DNA of 42,901 nucleotides from a virus: positions 1-42,901 of the IMG/VR virus record IMGVR_UViG_3300038761_000002; one strand, given 5' to 3'. Shown one piece after another: positions 32,448 through 40,314 of the stretch. The notes beneath the pieces are model-generated. The model was not told where the DNA came from. It did not search any database and worked only from the letters and a program-made list of their open reading frames with translations. Within the stretch, counting starts at the first letter, position 1. Each line of letters opens with the position of its first letter. A program made the translations under genes and the position numbers.

Positions 32448-32678
32448 ATGACCAGCATTCCAGCCCGCATTCACAACGCGCAGCGCGCCTTCAAGCGCCT
32501 ACAGACCACTGCCGACATGGAGCAAGCCATGCTGCGCAGCGGTCGGTTGCTGGACCGCTACATGGCCGAACTGCCCGTCAGCAATCAAACGCTCACCGCC
32601 CGCGCCCGCATCACCGAACAGGCAGACCAGTACTTGGCCCGCTGCCGCCGCAAACGTACAGGGAGTAACGCCGCATGA
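32448..32678 (+). CDS. Early small helical protein, 76 aa, unknown
   Basis: MTSIPARIHNAQRAFKRLQTTADMEQAMLRSGRLLDRYMAELPVSNQTLTARARITEQADQYLARCRRKR is predicted almost all-helical and basic. ATG 32448 has a GGGTG box. It ends by four-base overlap with the next gene. No family recognised. Confidence 0.7.
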   Translation: MTSIPARIHNAQRAFKRLQTTADMEQAMLRSGRLLDRYMAELPVSNQTLTARARITEQADQYLARCRRKRTGSNAA

Positions 32679-32926
32679 GACTCACCATGCAGAACGAAAA
32701 GGAACTTCGCACCGCCATTCGCGGTACCGACAAAGGCGCCAGCAGCACCACGCTAATCCGTGTCCACGGCATCACCCTTGCCGCCGCCGTAAGCAAAAGC
32801 GTAGAAGCCACCACCGTGACCATCTACCCCGCCGCAGACCCGAGCCAGGTGATCTACCACGGCACCGGCACAGCTGGCGAATGCTACGCCGATGCAGCCG
32901 ATGCCATTGAAGGGGCCGTTGTATGA
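32675..32926 (+). CDS. Early small protein, 83 aa, unknown
   Basis: The protein (MRLTMQNEKELRTAIRGTDKGASSTTLIRVHGITLAAAVSKSVEATTVTIYPAADPSQVIYHG) is an alpha/beta domain with no known motif. Both ends overlap neighbours by ATGA (32675 and 32923), which supports the call and the start. Confidence 0.72.
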   Translation: MRLTMQNEKELRTAIRGTDKGASSTTLIRVHGITLAAAVSKSVEATTVTIYPAADPSQVIYHGTGTAGECYADAADAIEGAVV

Positions 32927-33228
32927 ACCTGCTACCAGAAGGCACACGCGCCTCAGCCGATGATGTCGAATTCGTTAGCGACACCATCATGCGCATGGCA
33001 CACCGCGGGGTTCGGCATGCACTGAATGACGAACTCAATCTATGCCACCAAACCGAAAGCAACCTTATGGGGATCTGGCTTTGCTTTCCCAACCACCCGC
33101 TCGGCCACCTCACTCAACGCGCCCAAATGCTGATCACGGCCGCCAAATACCACCACAAAGGCCGGTCATACACTCCCAGCGAAGCCGAACTCGACTTGGC
33201 AGGCCTCACCACCGGAGAACCCGCATGA
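32923..33228 (+). CDS. Early protein, 101 aa, unknown
   Basis: MNLLPEGTRASADDVEFVSDTIMRMAHRGVRHALNDELNLCHQTESNLMGIWLCFPNHPL has no recognised domain. It is flanked by ATGA overlaps with both neighbours, so it is translated in series with the dNMP-kinase-like gene. Confidence 0.72.
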   Translation: MNLLPEGTRASADDVEFVSDTIMRMAHRGVRHALNDELNLCHQTESNLMGIWLCFPNHPLGHLTQRAQMLITAAKYHHKGRSYTPSEAELDLAGLTTGEPA

Positions 33229-33770
33229 AAATCATCGCCTTCACCGGCCCAGGTGGCGCCGGCAAGAACACCGCCGCCGAAGGAACTGGCACAGAGTGGG
33301 ACGTCATCACAGTGGCTTTTGCCGCCCCACTGTATGAAATGGCTGCCGTTGCCTTGGGGATCACCCCGGCACAGGTCAACCAGCTCAAAGAGCAGGGTGA
33401 CAAAGCCGTTCGTGCCCTGCTGGAACAACTGGGCGATGTGGTGCGGAACACCATTCGCTCTGACTACCTGATTGTGCGCCTGGTCGACACCTTGCGAGAA
33501 CTCGAAGATAGCCAAGACACACCGGAACTGGCCGCCATCACCGACCTGCGCACCGAAGAAGAAGCAAGCTGGGTACGCGCCATGCGCGGCCATGTCATCC
33601 ATGTAGCCCGCCCAGAAGGCACCAGCGATAGCCAGCACAGCACCAACAAGCCCATCACCATGGAGCAAGGCGACGGCTACCTGCTGAACGCAGGCACGCT
33701 GGAAGATTTGGAAGAAGAGGCGCGGATAGCCATTCATCGCTGGCTCATGAACAGCGAGGTGGCTGCATGA
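33225..33770 (+). CDS. P-loop deoxynucleoside monophosphate kinase-like protein, 181 aa
   Basis: A nucleotide-binding loop GPGGAGKNTAAE lies at residues 8-19 after the first strand (MKIIAFT). This GKxT form with Asn or Asp after the Lys is seen in phage dNMP kinases. A second conserved region VVRNTIRSDYLIVRLVDTL and EEEASWVRAMRGHVIHVARPEG (like the DVR..NE. region of T4/T5 enzymes) supports nucleotide kinase function. It would feed dNTP synthesis for phage DNA. Confidence 0.78.
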   Translation: MKIIAFTGPGGAGKNTAAEGTGTEWDVITVAFAAPLYEMAAVALGITPAQVNQLKEQGDKAVRALLEQLGDVVRNTIRSDYLIVRLVDTLRELEDSQDTPELAAITDLRTEEEASWVRAMRGHVIHVARPEGTSDSQHSTNKPITMEQGDGYLLNAGTLEDLEEEARIAIHRWLMNSEVAA

Positions 33771-34291
33771 ACCTGCTAGCCCGCATCCTCTACCGGCTCA
33801 CGGCCAACCGCCCCACTCGCCTTATCAAGATCGAAGGCAAAGCCTACATGGAGCGGTACTTCATCGGCCAGCTGCTGGGCCTCACGGTCTACCTCCACCG
33901 GTTCGTGCGCGACGATCACGAACGCAGCCTTCACAACCACCCGTGGAACCACGCCATCAGCCTGGTGCTCACCGGCCATTACCGCGAACACCACGCGCCC
34001 TATGCCCGGTGGATTGAGCCAGACCTGGTAGTGACCACCGTAGAGACCCGCCCGGTCCGCTGGTTCAACCACATCACGCGGGCAACCCTGCACCGCATCG
34101 CAGGCGTAAAGCCGGAGACCTGGACGCTCTTCATCCACACCGATTGGAAGCACAAATGGGGCTTCCTGCACCGCCTGGGCGTGCACTGGCCTCACTACGA
34201 ATACCGGATTTACCAATCCGATCAGCCCCGGGAATGGTGGCACACCGCCAAACCGGGCCGGCTGATCGGCAGGGAGCCATTCGGAGGTTAA
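33767..34291 (+). CDS. Cupin-like phage protein, 174 aa
   Basis: HRFVRDDHERSLHNHPWNHAISLVLTGHYREH contains the His-x-His...hydrophobic strand pattern of a cupin (metal-binding beta barrel). A later HRI near residue 109 may be the second motif. The gene overlaps the kinase gene by ATGA. Its reaction is unknown; small cupins are frequent in phage early regions. Confidence 0.7.
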   Translation: MNLLARILYRLTANRPTRLIKIEGKAYMERYFIGQLLGLTVYLHRFVRDDHERSLHNHPWNHAISLVLTGHYREHHAPYARWIEPDLVVTTVETRPVRWFNHITRATLHRIAGVKPETWTLFIHTDWKHKWGFLHRLGVHWPHYEYRIYQSDQPREWWHTAKPGRLIGREPFGG

Positions 34292-34293
34292 CC

Positions 34294-34554
34294 ATGAGCC
34301 AGCCCACCTACCGCATCAAGCAAGCCGCGTACCGCCTTGGCATCAAGCCAGGCCAGCTCCGCGACCAGCTGCGAGACATGGGCGCCATCACCGAAGACGA
34401 ACGGGCCCACCCGGCCTGGGTGCGCGAGGGCTGGCTCAAAGAAGACCACCGTCAATACCACCACCCCGTAGTGGGCTGGAAATGGCGGACACGCATCGAC
34501 ATTACCGAAGCCGGCCTGGCTGAACTATTTGGCCGGATTGATCAAGCCGCATAG
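34294..34554 (+). CDS. KilAC-like DNA-binding domain protein, 86 aa
   Basis: YRIKQAAYRLGIKPGQLRDQLRDMGAITEDERAHPAWVREGWLKEDHRQYHHPVVGWKWRTRIDITEAGLAELFG follows the antirepressor KilAC domain plan: helix-turn-helix, wing and a final T-x-x-G-L-x-x-L. It stands alone, without the usual N-terminal antirepressor part. GGAGG precedes ATG 34294. It probably acts as a regulator. Confidence 0.7.
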   Translation: MSQPTYRIKQAAYRLGIKPGQLRDQLRDMGAITEDERAHPAWVREGWLKEDHRQYHHPVVGWKWRTRIDITEAGLAELFGRIDQAA

Positions 34555-34562
34555 AGGGGCAC

Positions 34563-34841
34563 ATGGAATGGACGCAAAAGCACAAATACGCGCTCAGCGC
34601 CGGGGCCTACCAGGTCAGCAAGACATACACAGCCACCAAAGCCGTGTACACCGCCTGGCCACCCAAACCGCCATACAACAGAGCCCTGCCATGGCAGGCC
34701 CTCGTGCACCAGTGCATTGGCTGCTACAGCGATGCCGGCCAGGCAAAAGCCGCCTGCGAAGCCCACGCGGCCCTGTCCAGCTTATGCAGCTTCCTCTACC
34801 GACAGAGCGACAGCAAAAACAAACCGACTGCGCCCTGCTGA
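34563..34841 (+). CDS. Small Cys-containing early protein, 92 aa
   Basis: ATG 34563 has GAGGGG three bases upstream. The protein (MEWTQKHKYALSAGAYQVSKTYTATKAVYTAWPP..., with QCIGCYS and SLCSFL) has no recognised domain. Its 3' end overlaps a short membrane-peptide frame. Confidence 0.68.
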   Translation: MEWTQKHKYALSAGAYQVSKTYTATKAVYTAWPPKPPYNRALPWQALVHQCIGCYSDAGQAKAACEAHAALSSLCSFLYRQSDSKNKPTAPC

Positions 34842-34894
34842 TCATCACCCTGGTCAGCGGCAGCGCCCTTGCAATCTGGCTGCTACTGCGATGA
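34784..34894 (+). CDS. Possible 36-aa single-pass membrane peptide
   Basis: The frame MQLPLPTERQQKQTDCALLIITLVSGSALAIWLLLR begins inside the previous gene in another frame and ends by ATGA overlap with the PrtN-like gene at 34891. The C-terminal half is a clean membrane helix. There is no strong Shine-Dalgarno, so coupling with the upstream gene would be needed. Confidence 0.35.
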   Translation: MQLPLPTERQQKQTDCALLIITLVSGSALAIWLLLR

Positions 34895-35151
34895 ACACAC
34901 TCTTCCTACTCATGGCCGAATTCGAGACAGCGGAAATCCCGCTGGACGCCCTCGCCGAAAAATACCTCGGCCTGAGCCCGGCCCAAGCCAAACGCCGTGC
35001 TGCCCGCCAGGCACTGCCGTTTCCCGCACACCGGGGAAGCCGCAGCCAGAAGGCCCCGTGGCTAGTGCACACCCAAGATCTCGCCAACCACCTCGACGCG
35101 CAACGCAACGAAGCCGCCCGGGAATGGAAAGCGATCAACGAAGCAGCTTAA
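34891..35151 (+). CDS. PrtN-like pyocin/late activator family protein, 86 aa
   Basis: MNTLFLLMAEFETAEIPLDALAEKYLGLSPAQAKRRAARQALPFPAHRGSRSQKAPWLVHTQDLANHLDAQRNEAAREWKAIN fits the PrtN family, small DNA-binding activators of pyocin genes in Pseudomonas. Here it lies in the early rightward operon of a phage that also has a Q-like gene. It may regulate other promoters. Confidence 0.75.
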   Translation: MNTLFLLMAEFETAEIPLDALAEKYLGLSPAQAKRRAARQALPFPAHRGSRSQKAPWLVHTQDLANHLDAQRNEAAREWKAINEAA

Positions 35152-35170
35152 CCACAACAAGGAAGCAGAT

Positions 35171-35416
35171 ATGAAGATTGAAATGGGAGCGAATTACAAA
35201 GACCGCATCACCGGGTTTACCGGCACAGCCATAGGTCACGTCGAATACCTGACTGGCTGCAACCAAACATTGCTTGCACCCACAACAGAAGACCCATCCA
35301 AGCTACCCGAATCTTACTGGATGGATGACCAGCGGCTGCACCGCATCGGCACGGAGGCGATCAAACTGGATAACGGCAGCAACCCCGGCTGCGCCAAGCA
35401 GCCCCCGATCCTTTAA
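35171..35416 (+). CDS. Conserved phage protein, 81 aa
   Basis: MKIEMGANYKDRITGFTGTAIGHVEYLTGCNQTLLAP...ESYWMDDQRL matches a small beta-barrel-like phage protein (G.(K/R)D(R/K)ITGF.G.A.G...Y.TGCNQ) that I recall from many prophages, function unknown. AAGGAAG precedes ATG 35171. Confidence 0.78.
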   Translation: MKIEMGANYKDRITGFTGTAIGHVEYLTGCNQTLLAPTTEDPSKLPESYWMDDQRLHRIGTEAIKLDNGSNPGCAKQPPIL

Positions 35417-35452
35417 CCGAACCACCACCAACCCCCAATGGGAGAGAAAACC

Positions 35453-35794
35453 ATGCGTACAAACGTAGATGACTTCATCAGCGAGCTAGACGGCGGCGTG
35501 TTCGCCCAAAAGCTCGCCCAAGCCCTGTCCGATGTTGCCGCCGGCACCATCGACCACGGCAAAGGCAAGAAGAAAGGGAAAATCACCATCGAGCTGGACG
35601 TTCAGCAGATCGGCGAATCCCACCAGGTGCAAATCGGCCACACCCTGAAAGTGTCGCGCCCCACCCTGCGCGGTAAGGCTACCGAAGAAGACACCACCAC
35701 CACACCCATGTATGTGGGCAAGGGCGGCAAGATGACCATCGCCCCCGATGCCCAGATGGATTTCCTGAAAACCCCCGCAACTGAGGAGCAATAA
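35453..35794 (+). CDS. Early phage protein upstream of DUF2303 gene, 113 aa
   Basis: ATG 35453 with GGGAGA upstream opens MRTNVDDFISELDGGVFAQKLAQALSDVAAGTIDHGKGKKKGKITIELDVQQIGESHQVQIGH. This is a helical N-terminus followed by a beta domain. It is paired with the DUF2303 gene 4 bp downstream; I recall this pair elsewhere in prophages, possibly in single-strand DNA metabolism, but this is not shown here. Confidence 0.75.
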   Translation: MRTNVDDFISELDGGVFAQKLAQALSDVAAGTIDHGKGKKKGKITIELDVQQIGESHQVQIGHTLKVSRPTLRGKATEEDTTTTPMYVGKGGKMTIAPDAQMDFLKTPATEEQ

Positions 35795-35798
35795 CCCG

Positions 35799-36626
35799 AT
35801 GGAAACAATCACCTCAACCAGCATGCTGGAATACATCCAGGATAACGGTACCCGCCTGGCCTTCAACTTCACGGCAGCGGAACAAAATCTCGACGTAGCC
35901 GCCCTGCCCAACGATACAAAGGTGCTGGATCTGGAGCAGTTCAAACCCCGCCGCAATCGCTTTCGCGGCAAATTCGCCACCAGCAGCGTTGAAGATTTTG
36001 TCAACTACACAGAGGCCAAGGCTGATCTCGGGGCCGAGTGCTTCGTCTACCCGGACGACATGACGGCCACCGCAGTACTGAACCTCGGCAGCATCAATGC
36101 GCCGGGCCACGCCGACAGCCTGGCTAAGATGAAGCTGAAAACCACCGCAGCCTTCGACGCTATCAACAAAACCGATGGCGCCGCACGCTCCCAGCAGCAG
36201 CTGGCCGAGTGGCTGGAAGACTGGCGCGACAGCGTTCAGGGGCTCACCAACGACGAACAGGCACTCACAGCCAACCAAGTCATCGCCGCCATCCGCCGCA
36301 TCACCATCAAGGCCGGCAGCACCAGCGATCACACCGAAGGCCAGCTCAGCGCCACTCGCTCCTCGCTTGAACAAGTGGAAGCCAGCAGCAACAACGAACC
36401 CCTGCCCAGCTTCATCCTCTTCAAGTGCACCCCCTATCAGGGGCTGGCTGAACGCACCTTCGTACTGCGCATGAGCTTGCGCACCGTCGAAGATAACCCC
36501 CTGCTCAGCCTGCGGATCATCCGCCCTGAACAGCACGAAGAAGAAATGGCCGAGGAGTTCGCCGGCCTGCTGCAAGAAAAATTCGGCGACACCCTCCCCG
36601 TCACCATCGGCGCCTTCAGCGCCTAA
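35799..36626 (+). CDS. DUF2303 (YfdQ-like) protein, 275 aa
   Basis: The blocks LDLEQFKPRRNRFRGKFATSSVEDFVNYTEAKADLGAECFVYPDDMTATAVLNLG and LAEWLEDWRDSVQGL are characteristic of DUF2303/YfdQ phage proteins (about 270 residues, as here). The function is unknown; it is usually in early recombination or replication regions. It is 4 bp after the preceding gene and has a clear start. Confidence 0.87.
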   Translation: METITSTSMLEYIQDNGTRLAFNFTAAEQNLDVAALPNDTKVLDLEQFKPRRNRFRGKFATSSVEDFVNYTEAKADLGAECFVYPDDMTATAVLNLGSINAPGHADSLAKMKLKTTAAFDAINKTDGAARSQQQLAEWLEDWRDSVQGLTNDEQALTANQVIAAIRRITIKAGSTSDHTEGQLSATRSSLEQVEASSNNEPLPSFILFKCTPYQGLAERTFVLRMSLRTVEDNPLLSLRIIRPEQHEEEMAEEFAGLLQEKFGDTLPVTIGAFSA

Positions 36627-36637
36627 CAGGAACCAGC

Positions 36638-36895
36638 ATGCTAATCGCCCGTTTCTCCGTGCACGACGACAACCCATGGATAAGCCCCAAGGCCCGCAGC
36701 CTTGGCAGCCGGAAATGGTTAATCAAACTCCACGCGGGAAACGGGCCTGCACGCAGCACAGACGAAATCCGCAACCAAAACCCCTGCAACCTGGTGGACA
36801 TACTCGAAACCGCCACCCAGTGCATCGACGGCATGCTGAGCGAACACGCCCACACCGTCACCGATGCCGGGTTCCAGGTGTTTTTGTTGCGGTAG
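36638..36895 (+). CDS. Early protein, 85 aa, unknown
   Basis: MLIARFSVHDDNPWISPKARSLGSRKWLIKLHAGNGPARSTDEIRNQNPCNLVDILETATQCIDGMLSEHAHTVTDAGFQVFLLR has no known motif. AGGA precedes ATG 36638 at good spacing. Confidence 0.68.
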   Translation: MLIARFSVHDDNPWISPKARSLGSRKWLIKLHAGNGPARSTDEIRNQNPCNLVDILETATQCIDGMLSEHAHTVTDAGFQVFLLR

Positions 36896-36905
36896 GGAAA
36901 AAACA

Positions 36906-37160
36906 ATGACCGAAAAACTACGCGAACAAGTGCTGGCCCAAGTCCAAGAAAACGGCCCCACCACCTGCCCACTAATCGCAGGCACCATCGGCACCCACTC
37001 CCGCACCATCGCCCCGATCCTGCGGGCCCTGGGAAACGAAGGCCTGATCACACAAACCGGCCTCACCAGCAGCAACGCCATCATCTGGTCAGCCCACCGC
37101 TCCCGGGTTGATGAGCTAATGCAACGCTTCATCACCCAGCCAGCAGGGGCCGCGCTATGA
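36906..37160 (+). CDS. Winged helix-turn-helix protein, 84 aa
   Basis: MTEKLREQVLAQVQENGPTTCPLIAGTIGTHSRTIAPILRALGNEGLITQTGLTSSNAIIWSAHRS has the helix-turn-helix-wing pattern of small MarR/ArsR-like DNA-binding proteins. It overlaps the next gene by ATGA. ATG 36906 is chosen over the longer frame to 36864 because that would overlap the previous gene. The ribosome site is weak. Confidence 0.7.
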   Translation: MTEKLREQVLAQVQENGPTTCPLIAGTIGTHSRTIAPILRALGNEGLITQTGLTSSNAIIWSAHRSRVDELMQRFITQPAGAAL

Positions 37161-37573
37161 GTGATCAGCAGCTGAGACTCGACAACGTGAACGAGTTCAT
37201 CCAGATCATTGCCAGCTGTGGCCGAAAGTTTTTCAGCCACAAAGGCACTGTATCAACCATGGAACTGGATGAACGTGGCCGCATCTGGTTCATCGACTAC
37301 TACACCAACCAGCGAATCTATACCCATTACAAGCATGAATGGCGGGGCTTCACCAGCGGAGGAACGCTACGTCGCCTTGTTGAGCTTTTCAGGGAGCACA
37401 TCAAGAAAGGCGCACACATGAACCCCCGCTACTTTGAAGTTAATGATGTGTGGTGCAGCGGCCACCCATGGGGCTATCCCCACGAAGACCTAGCGATGCT
37501 CGACCGTGAGGCCCGCCGGCTTGGGATCATCCGCCCCACCCATAACGAAGGAGAGCAACGATGGAAGAGCTAA
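37157..37573 (+). CDS. Early protein, 138 aa, unknown
   Basis: MSDQQLRLDNVNEFIQIIASCGRKFFSHKGTVSTMELDERGRIWFIDYYTNQRIYTHYKHEWRGFTSGGTLRRLVELFREHIKKG is a soluble alpha/beta protein. No family recognised. It starts by ATGA overlap and ends 13 bp inside the next gene. Confidence 0.72.
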   Translation: MSDQQLRLDNVNEFIQIIASCGRKFFSHKGTVSTMELDERGRIWFIDYYTNQRIYTHYKHEWRGFTSGGTLRRLVELFREHIKKGAHMNPRYFEVNDVWCSGHPWGYPHEDLAMLDREARRLGIIRPTHNEGEQRWKS

Positions 37574-37926
37574 AAATTCTGGTTGGAATGGTTGCAGATC
37601 TGCCTCAGATGGCGCTCTGGGTTGTTGCCCTGTTTTTCACATACAAGGTCACGATAGTCGGGTCCATCTTTGGCGTGCTGCGCCTGCTTATCATCAAGGC
37701 GCACAGCTGGCTGACTACCCCGAGAGAAAACATCGTCAGGGAAGTAAAGGATTCAGATGTCGACCGGCTGACAATCCGGGACGCCTACCCGGAACTGATC
37801 AACCAAATTGAACGCCTTCGCGGCGTAGGCAGAGGCCAGCGCGATTCAAGATACATCCACACCCAGGACGTGGAATGGTTACGCGATGCCATCACCGAGA
37901 AAATAAAGCGCGGTGATCAAGCATGA
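37561..37926 (+). CDS. Early membrane protein, 121 aa
   Basis: One or two hydrophobic segments (about 5-30, LVGMVADLPQMALWVVALFFTYKV; 34-46) precede a charged cytoplasmic tail (REVKDSDVDRLTIRDAYPELINQIERLRG). AAGGAGAG lies before ATG 37561. Ends by ATGA overlap with the methyltransferase. Function unknown. Confidence 0.72.
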   Translation: MEELKILVGMVADLPQMALWVVALFFTYKVTIVGSIFGVLRLLIIKAHSWLTTPRENIVREVKDSDVDRLTIRDAYPELINQIERLRGVGRGQRDSRYIHTQDVEWLRDAITEKIKRGDQA

Positions 37927-39352
37927 ACCACTTCCGCACCCACCCCCAAGCCGGCTTCAACTTCGACGAACTGGTCGTGGACAACTTCGCCGGCGGCGGG
38001 GGTGCCAGCACCGGCATCGAGCAGGCCATTGGCCGCCCCGTGGATATCGCCATCAACCACAACCCGGTGGCACTGGCCATGCACGAAACCAACCACCCAC
38101 ACACCAAGCATTACTGCGAATCCGTGTGGGATGTGGATCCGCGCAAGGTAACCCAGGGCCGGCCAGTGGGCCTTGCTTGGTTCAGCCCAGACTGCCGCCA
38201 CTTCAGCAAAGCCAAAGGTAGCAAGCCCGTCTCATCACAAGTGCGCGGCCTGGCCTGGGTAGTCATGCGCTGGGTGGGTACCGTGAAACCCCGGGTGATC
38301 ATGCTCGAGAACGTGGAAGAATTCGTCACCTGGGGCCCAGTGATCAAAGAAGAACCCCGGACGGCATCATTCACATGCCCTGCCCGAAGCGCAAAGGCCA
38401 CACCTTCCGCAGCTTCGTTAACGCCCTGAAGCGCCACGGGTACCAGGTAGAATGGAAAGAGCTGCGGGCCTGCGACTACGGCGCCCCCACCATCCGCAAG
38501 CGCCTGTTTCTGGTCGCCCGCTGCGATGGCCAGCCCATCGTCTGGCCAGCCGCCACCCACGGCCCGGGCCTCAAGCCCTATCGCACCGCCGCAGACATCA
38601 TCGACTGGAGCCTTCCCTGCCCCAGTATCTTCGAGCGCAAACGGCCCCTCGCCGATGCCACCTGCCGCCGGATCGCCGAAGGCATCCGCCGCTATGTCGT
38701 GGAATCAGGGGATCCGTTCATTGTGCCCATCGCCAACTTCAACGGCAGAGACACCACACACAACATCCGTGAACCGCTCCGGACGATCACGGCTTGGCCA
38801 AAGGGCGGCCACTTTGCACTGGTTCAGGCTTTCCTCGCCAAGCACTACACCGGCGTAGTCGGTACCGACCTGCGCAAGCCCCTGGGCACCGTCACCACCG
38901 TGGATCACCACAGCCTGGTGACCAGCCACATGGTGAAGCTGCGCGGCACCAACATCGGCCACGATGCCCTGGAGCCCCTGCACACGATCAGCGCCCAGGG
39001 CACCCACCACGGCGAAGTCCGGGCCTTCCTGATGAAGTACTACAGCGAGGGCGGCCAGTGGCAGGCCCTGAAGGAGCCACTGCACACCATCCCCACCAAA
39101 GACCGGCTCGGCCTAGTCATGGTGAAAGGCGAGCCCTACCAGATCGTGGATATCGGCATGCGCATGCTGCAGCCCCACGAGCTATTCACCGGCCAGGGCT
39201 TCCCGGCCGACTACATCCACACCCACACCTTCGACGGCAAACGCCTCACCAAAGCCGACCAGGTAAAGATGTGCGGCAACAGCGTTTCGCCCTACCCGTG
39301 CGAGGCACTTGTGCGGGCAAATATGACCCAACCTATGGAGATAGCAGCATGA
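37923..39352 (+). pseudogene. DNA cytosine-5 methyltransferase broken by a one-base frameshift
   Basis: The first frame (37923-38429) carries motif I FAGGGGASTGIEQA, motif IV WFSPDCRHFSKAKG with the catalytic Cys, and motif VI MLENVEEF. The second frame, open through 38375-39352, continues with PDGIIHMPCPKRKGHTF, APTIRKRLF and the C-terminal GNSVSPYPCEALV. The switch is at a CCCC run (38355-38358): one extra C would restore a single protein of about 475 residues reading EEPPDGIIHMPCP. It is either a real mutation, a phase-variable tract or a sequencing error. The upstream product lacks the target-recognition part. Role: protection from restriction. Confidence 0.9.
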
Positions 39353-40254
39353 GCAAACCAATCCTGTGTATTTACCACGCAAACTGCGCCGACGGCTTCG
39401 GCGCCGCCTGGGCAGTCCGCCACACCCTGGGCGACCAGGTAGAATTCCACCCGGGAAAATACGGCGAGACACCACCTGACGTCAGCGACCGCCATGTACT
39501 GATGGTGGATTTCTCTTACAAGCGCCCCGACGTAGATGAGATGGCGGTCACCGCCAAATCCATCCTCATCCTGGACCACCACAAGAGCGCGGCCGAAGAC
39601 CTCACTCACTACGTGGAGCCAGCTGGCGATTGGAACGATCATATTGAAGAAGCCGAACAAGCCCACAGTAACCACCCGCACATACCCTACATCCGCGCGA
39701 TCTTCGACATGGAACGCTCGGGCGCCGGCCTGACGTGGGACTACTTCCATGATGAGACCCGACCCGCACTGATCGACCACATCGAGGATCGCGACCTCTG
39801 GCGCTTCGACCTGGTGGGCACAAAGGAAATTCAGGCTGCGGTTTTCTCATACCCTTACGACTTTAAAGTCTGGGATGAACTGATGCGCACCGCCGAGGAA
39901 GATCTGCGGGCTGACGGCGAAGCTATTAACCGCAAGCACATGAAGGACGTGCAGGAACTGATTCACTCAGCCGCGAGCACGATGGTGATCGCCGGCCACG
40001 AAGTACCAGTACTGAACACCCCCTACTTCTACAGCAGCGAGGCCGGCCACATTATGGCCAAGGGGAAACCCTTCGCCGCATGTTACTGGGACACCGCATC
40101 CGGCCGCACCTTCAGTCTACGCAGCGCAAACGACGGAGTGGACGTTAGCGAAATCGCCAAGCTGTTCGGCGGTGGCGGCCACCGCAACGCAGCAGGATTT
40201 CAACTCAGCCGGGACCAGGTAGCAGCACGGCCATTCGGCCCTGTTGCGGCCTAG
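39349..40254 (+). CDS. DHH-family phosphoesterase, 301 aa
   Basis: Motifs in order are CIYHANCADGFGAA (Asp15), MLMVDFSY-type Asp54, the DHH signature LDHHKS (76-78) and a later DRD near residue 148. The C-terminal DHHA1 part ends GGGGHRNAAGF. This is the metal-dependent nuclease/phosphoesterase fold of RecJ, NrnA and oligoribonucleases. Likely substrates are short oligonucleotides or cyclic nucleotides, not decidable here. ATG 39349 overlaps the methyltransferase stop. It is the last gene of the rightward operon and precedes a strong hairpin. Confidence 0.88.
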   Translation: MSKPILCIYHANCADGFGAAWAVRHTLGDQVEFHPGKYGETPPDVSDRHVLMVDFSYKRPDVDEMAVTAKSILILDHHKSAAEDLTHYVEPAGDWNDHIEEAEQAHSNHPHIPYIRAIFDMERSGAGLTWDYFHDETRPALIDHIEDRDLWRFDLVGTKEIQAAVFSYPYDFKVWDELMRTAEEDLRADGEAINRKHMKDVQELIHSAASTMVIAGHEVPVLNTPYFYSSEAGHIMAKGKPFAACYWDTASGRTFSLRSANDGVDVSEIAKLFGGGGHRNAAGFQLSRDQVAARPFGPVAA

Positions 40255-40261
40255 CGCTATA

Positions 40262-40292
40262 GATGACGGCCTGCCGCCGGCAGGCCATCATC
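40262..40292. terminator. Terminator hairpin between convergent operons
   Basis: GGCCTGCC-GCC-GGCAGGCC (40268-40286) extends with GATGA/TCATC outside one unpaired C and A, giving a 13-bp stem. It lies between the DHH gene and the end of the integrase transcript. There is no long T-run. Confidence 0.65.
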
Positions 40293-40314
40293 CTACTAAC
40301 ACTCACGGTTTAGC

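Noticed and set aside
37923-39352. Two separate methyltransferase genes
   Set aside because: The two frames divide one methyltransferase between motifs VI and VIII, join at a C-run, and neither half is complete. A frameshifted single gene is simpler.
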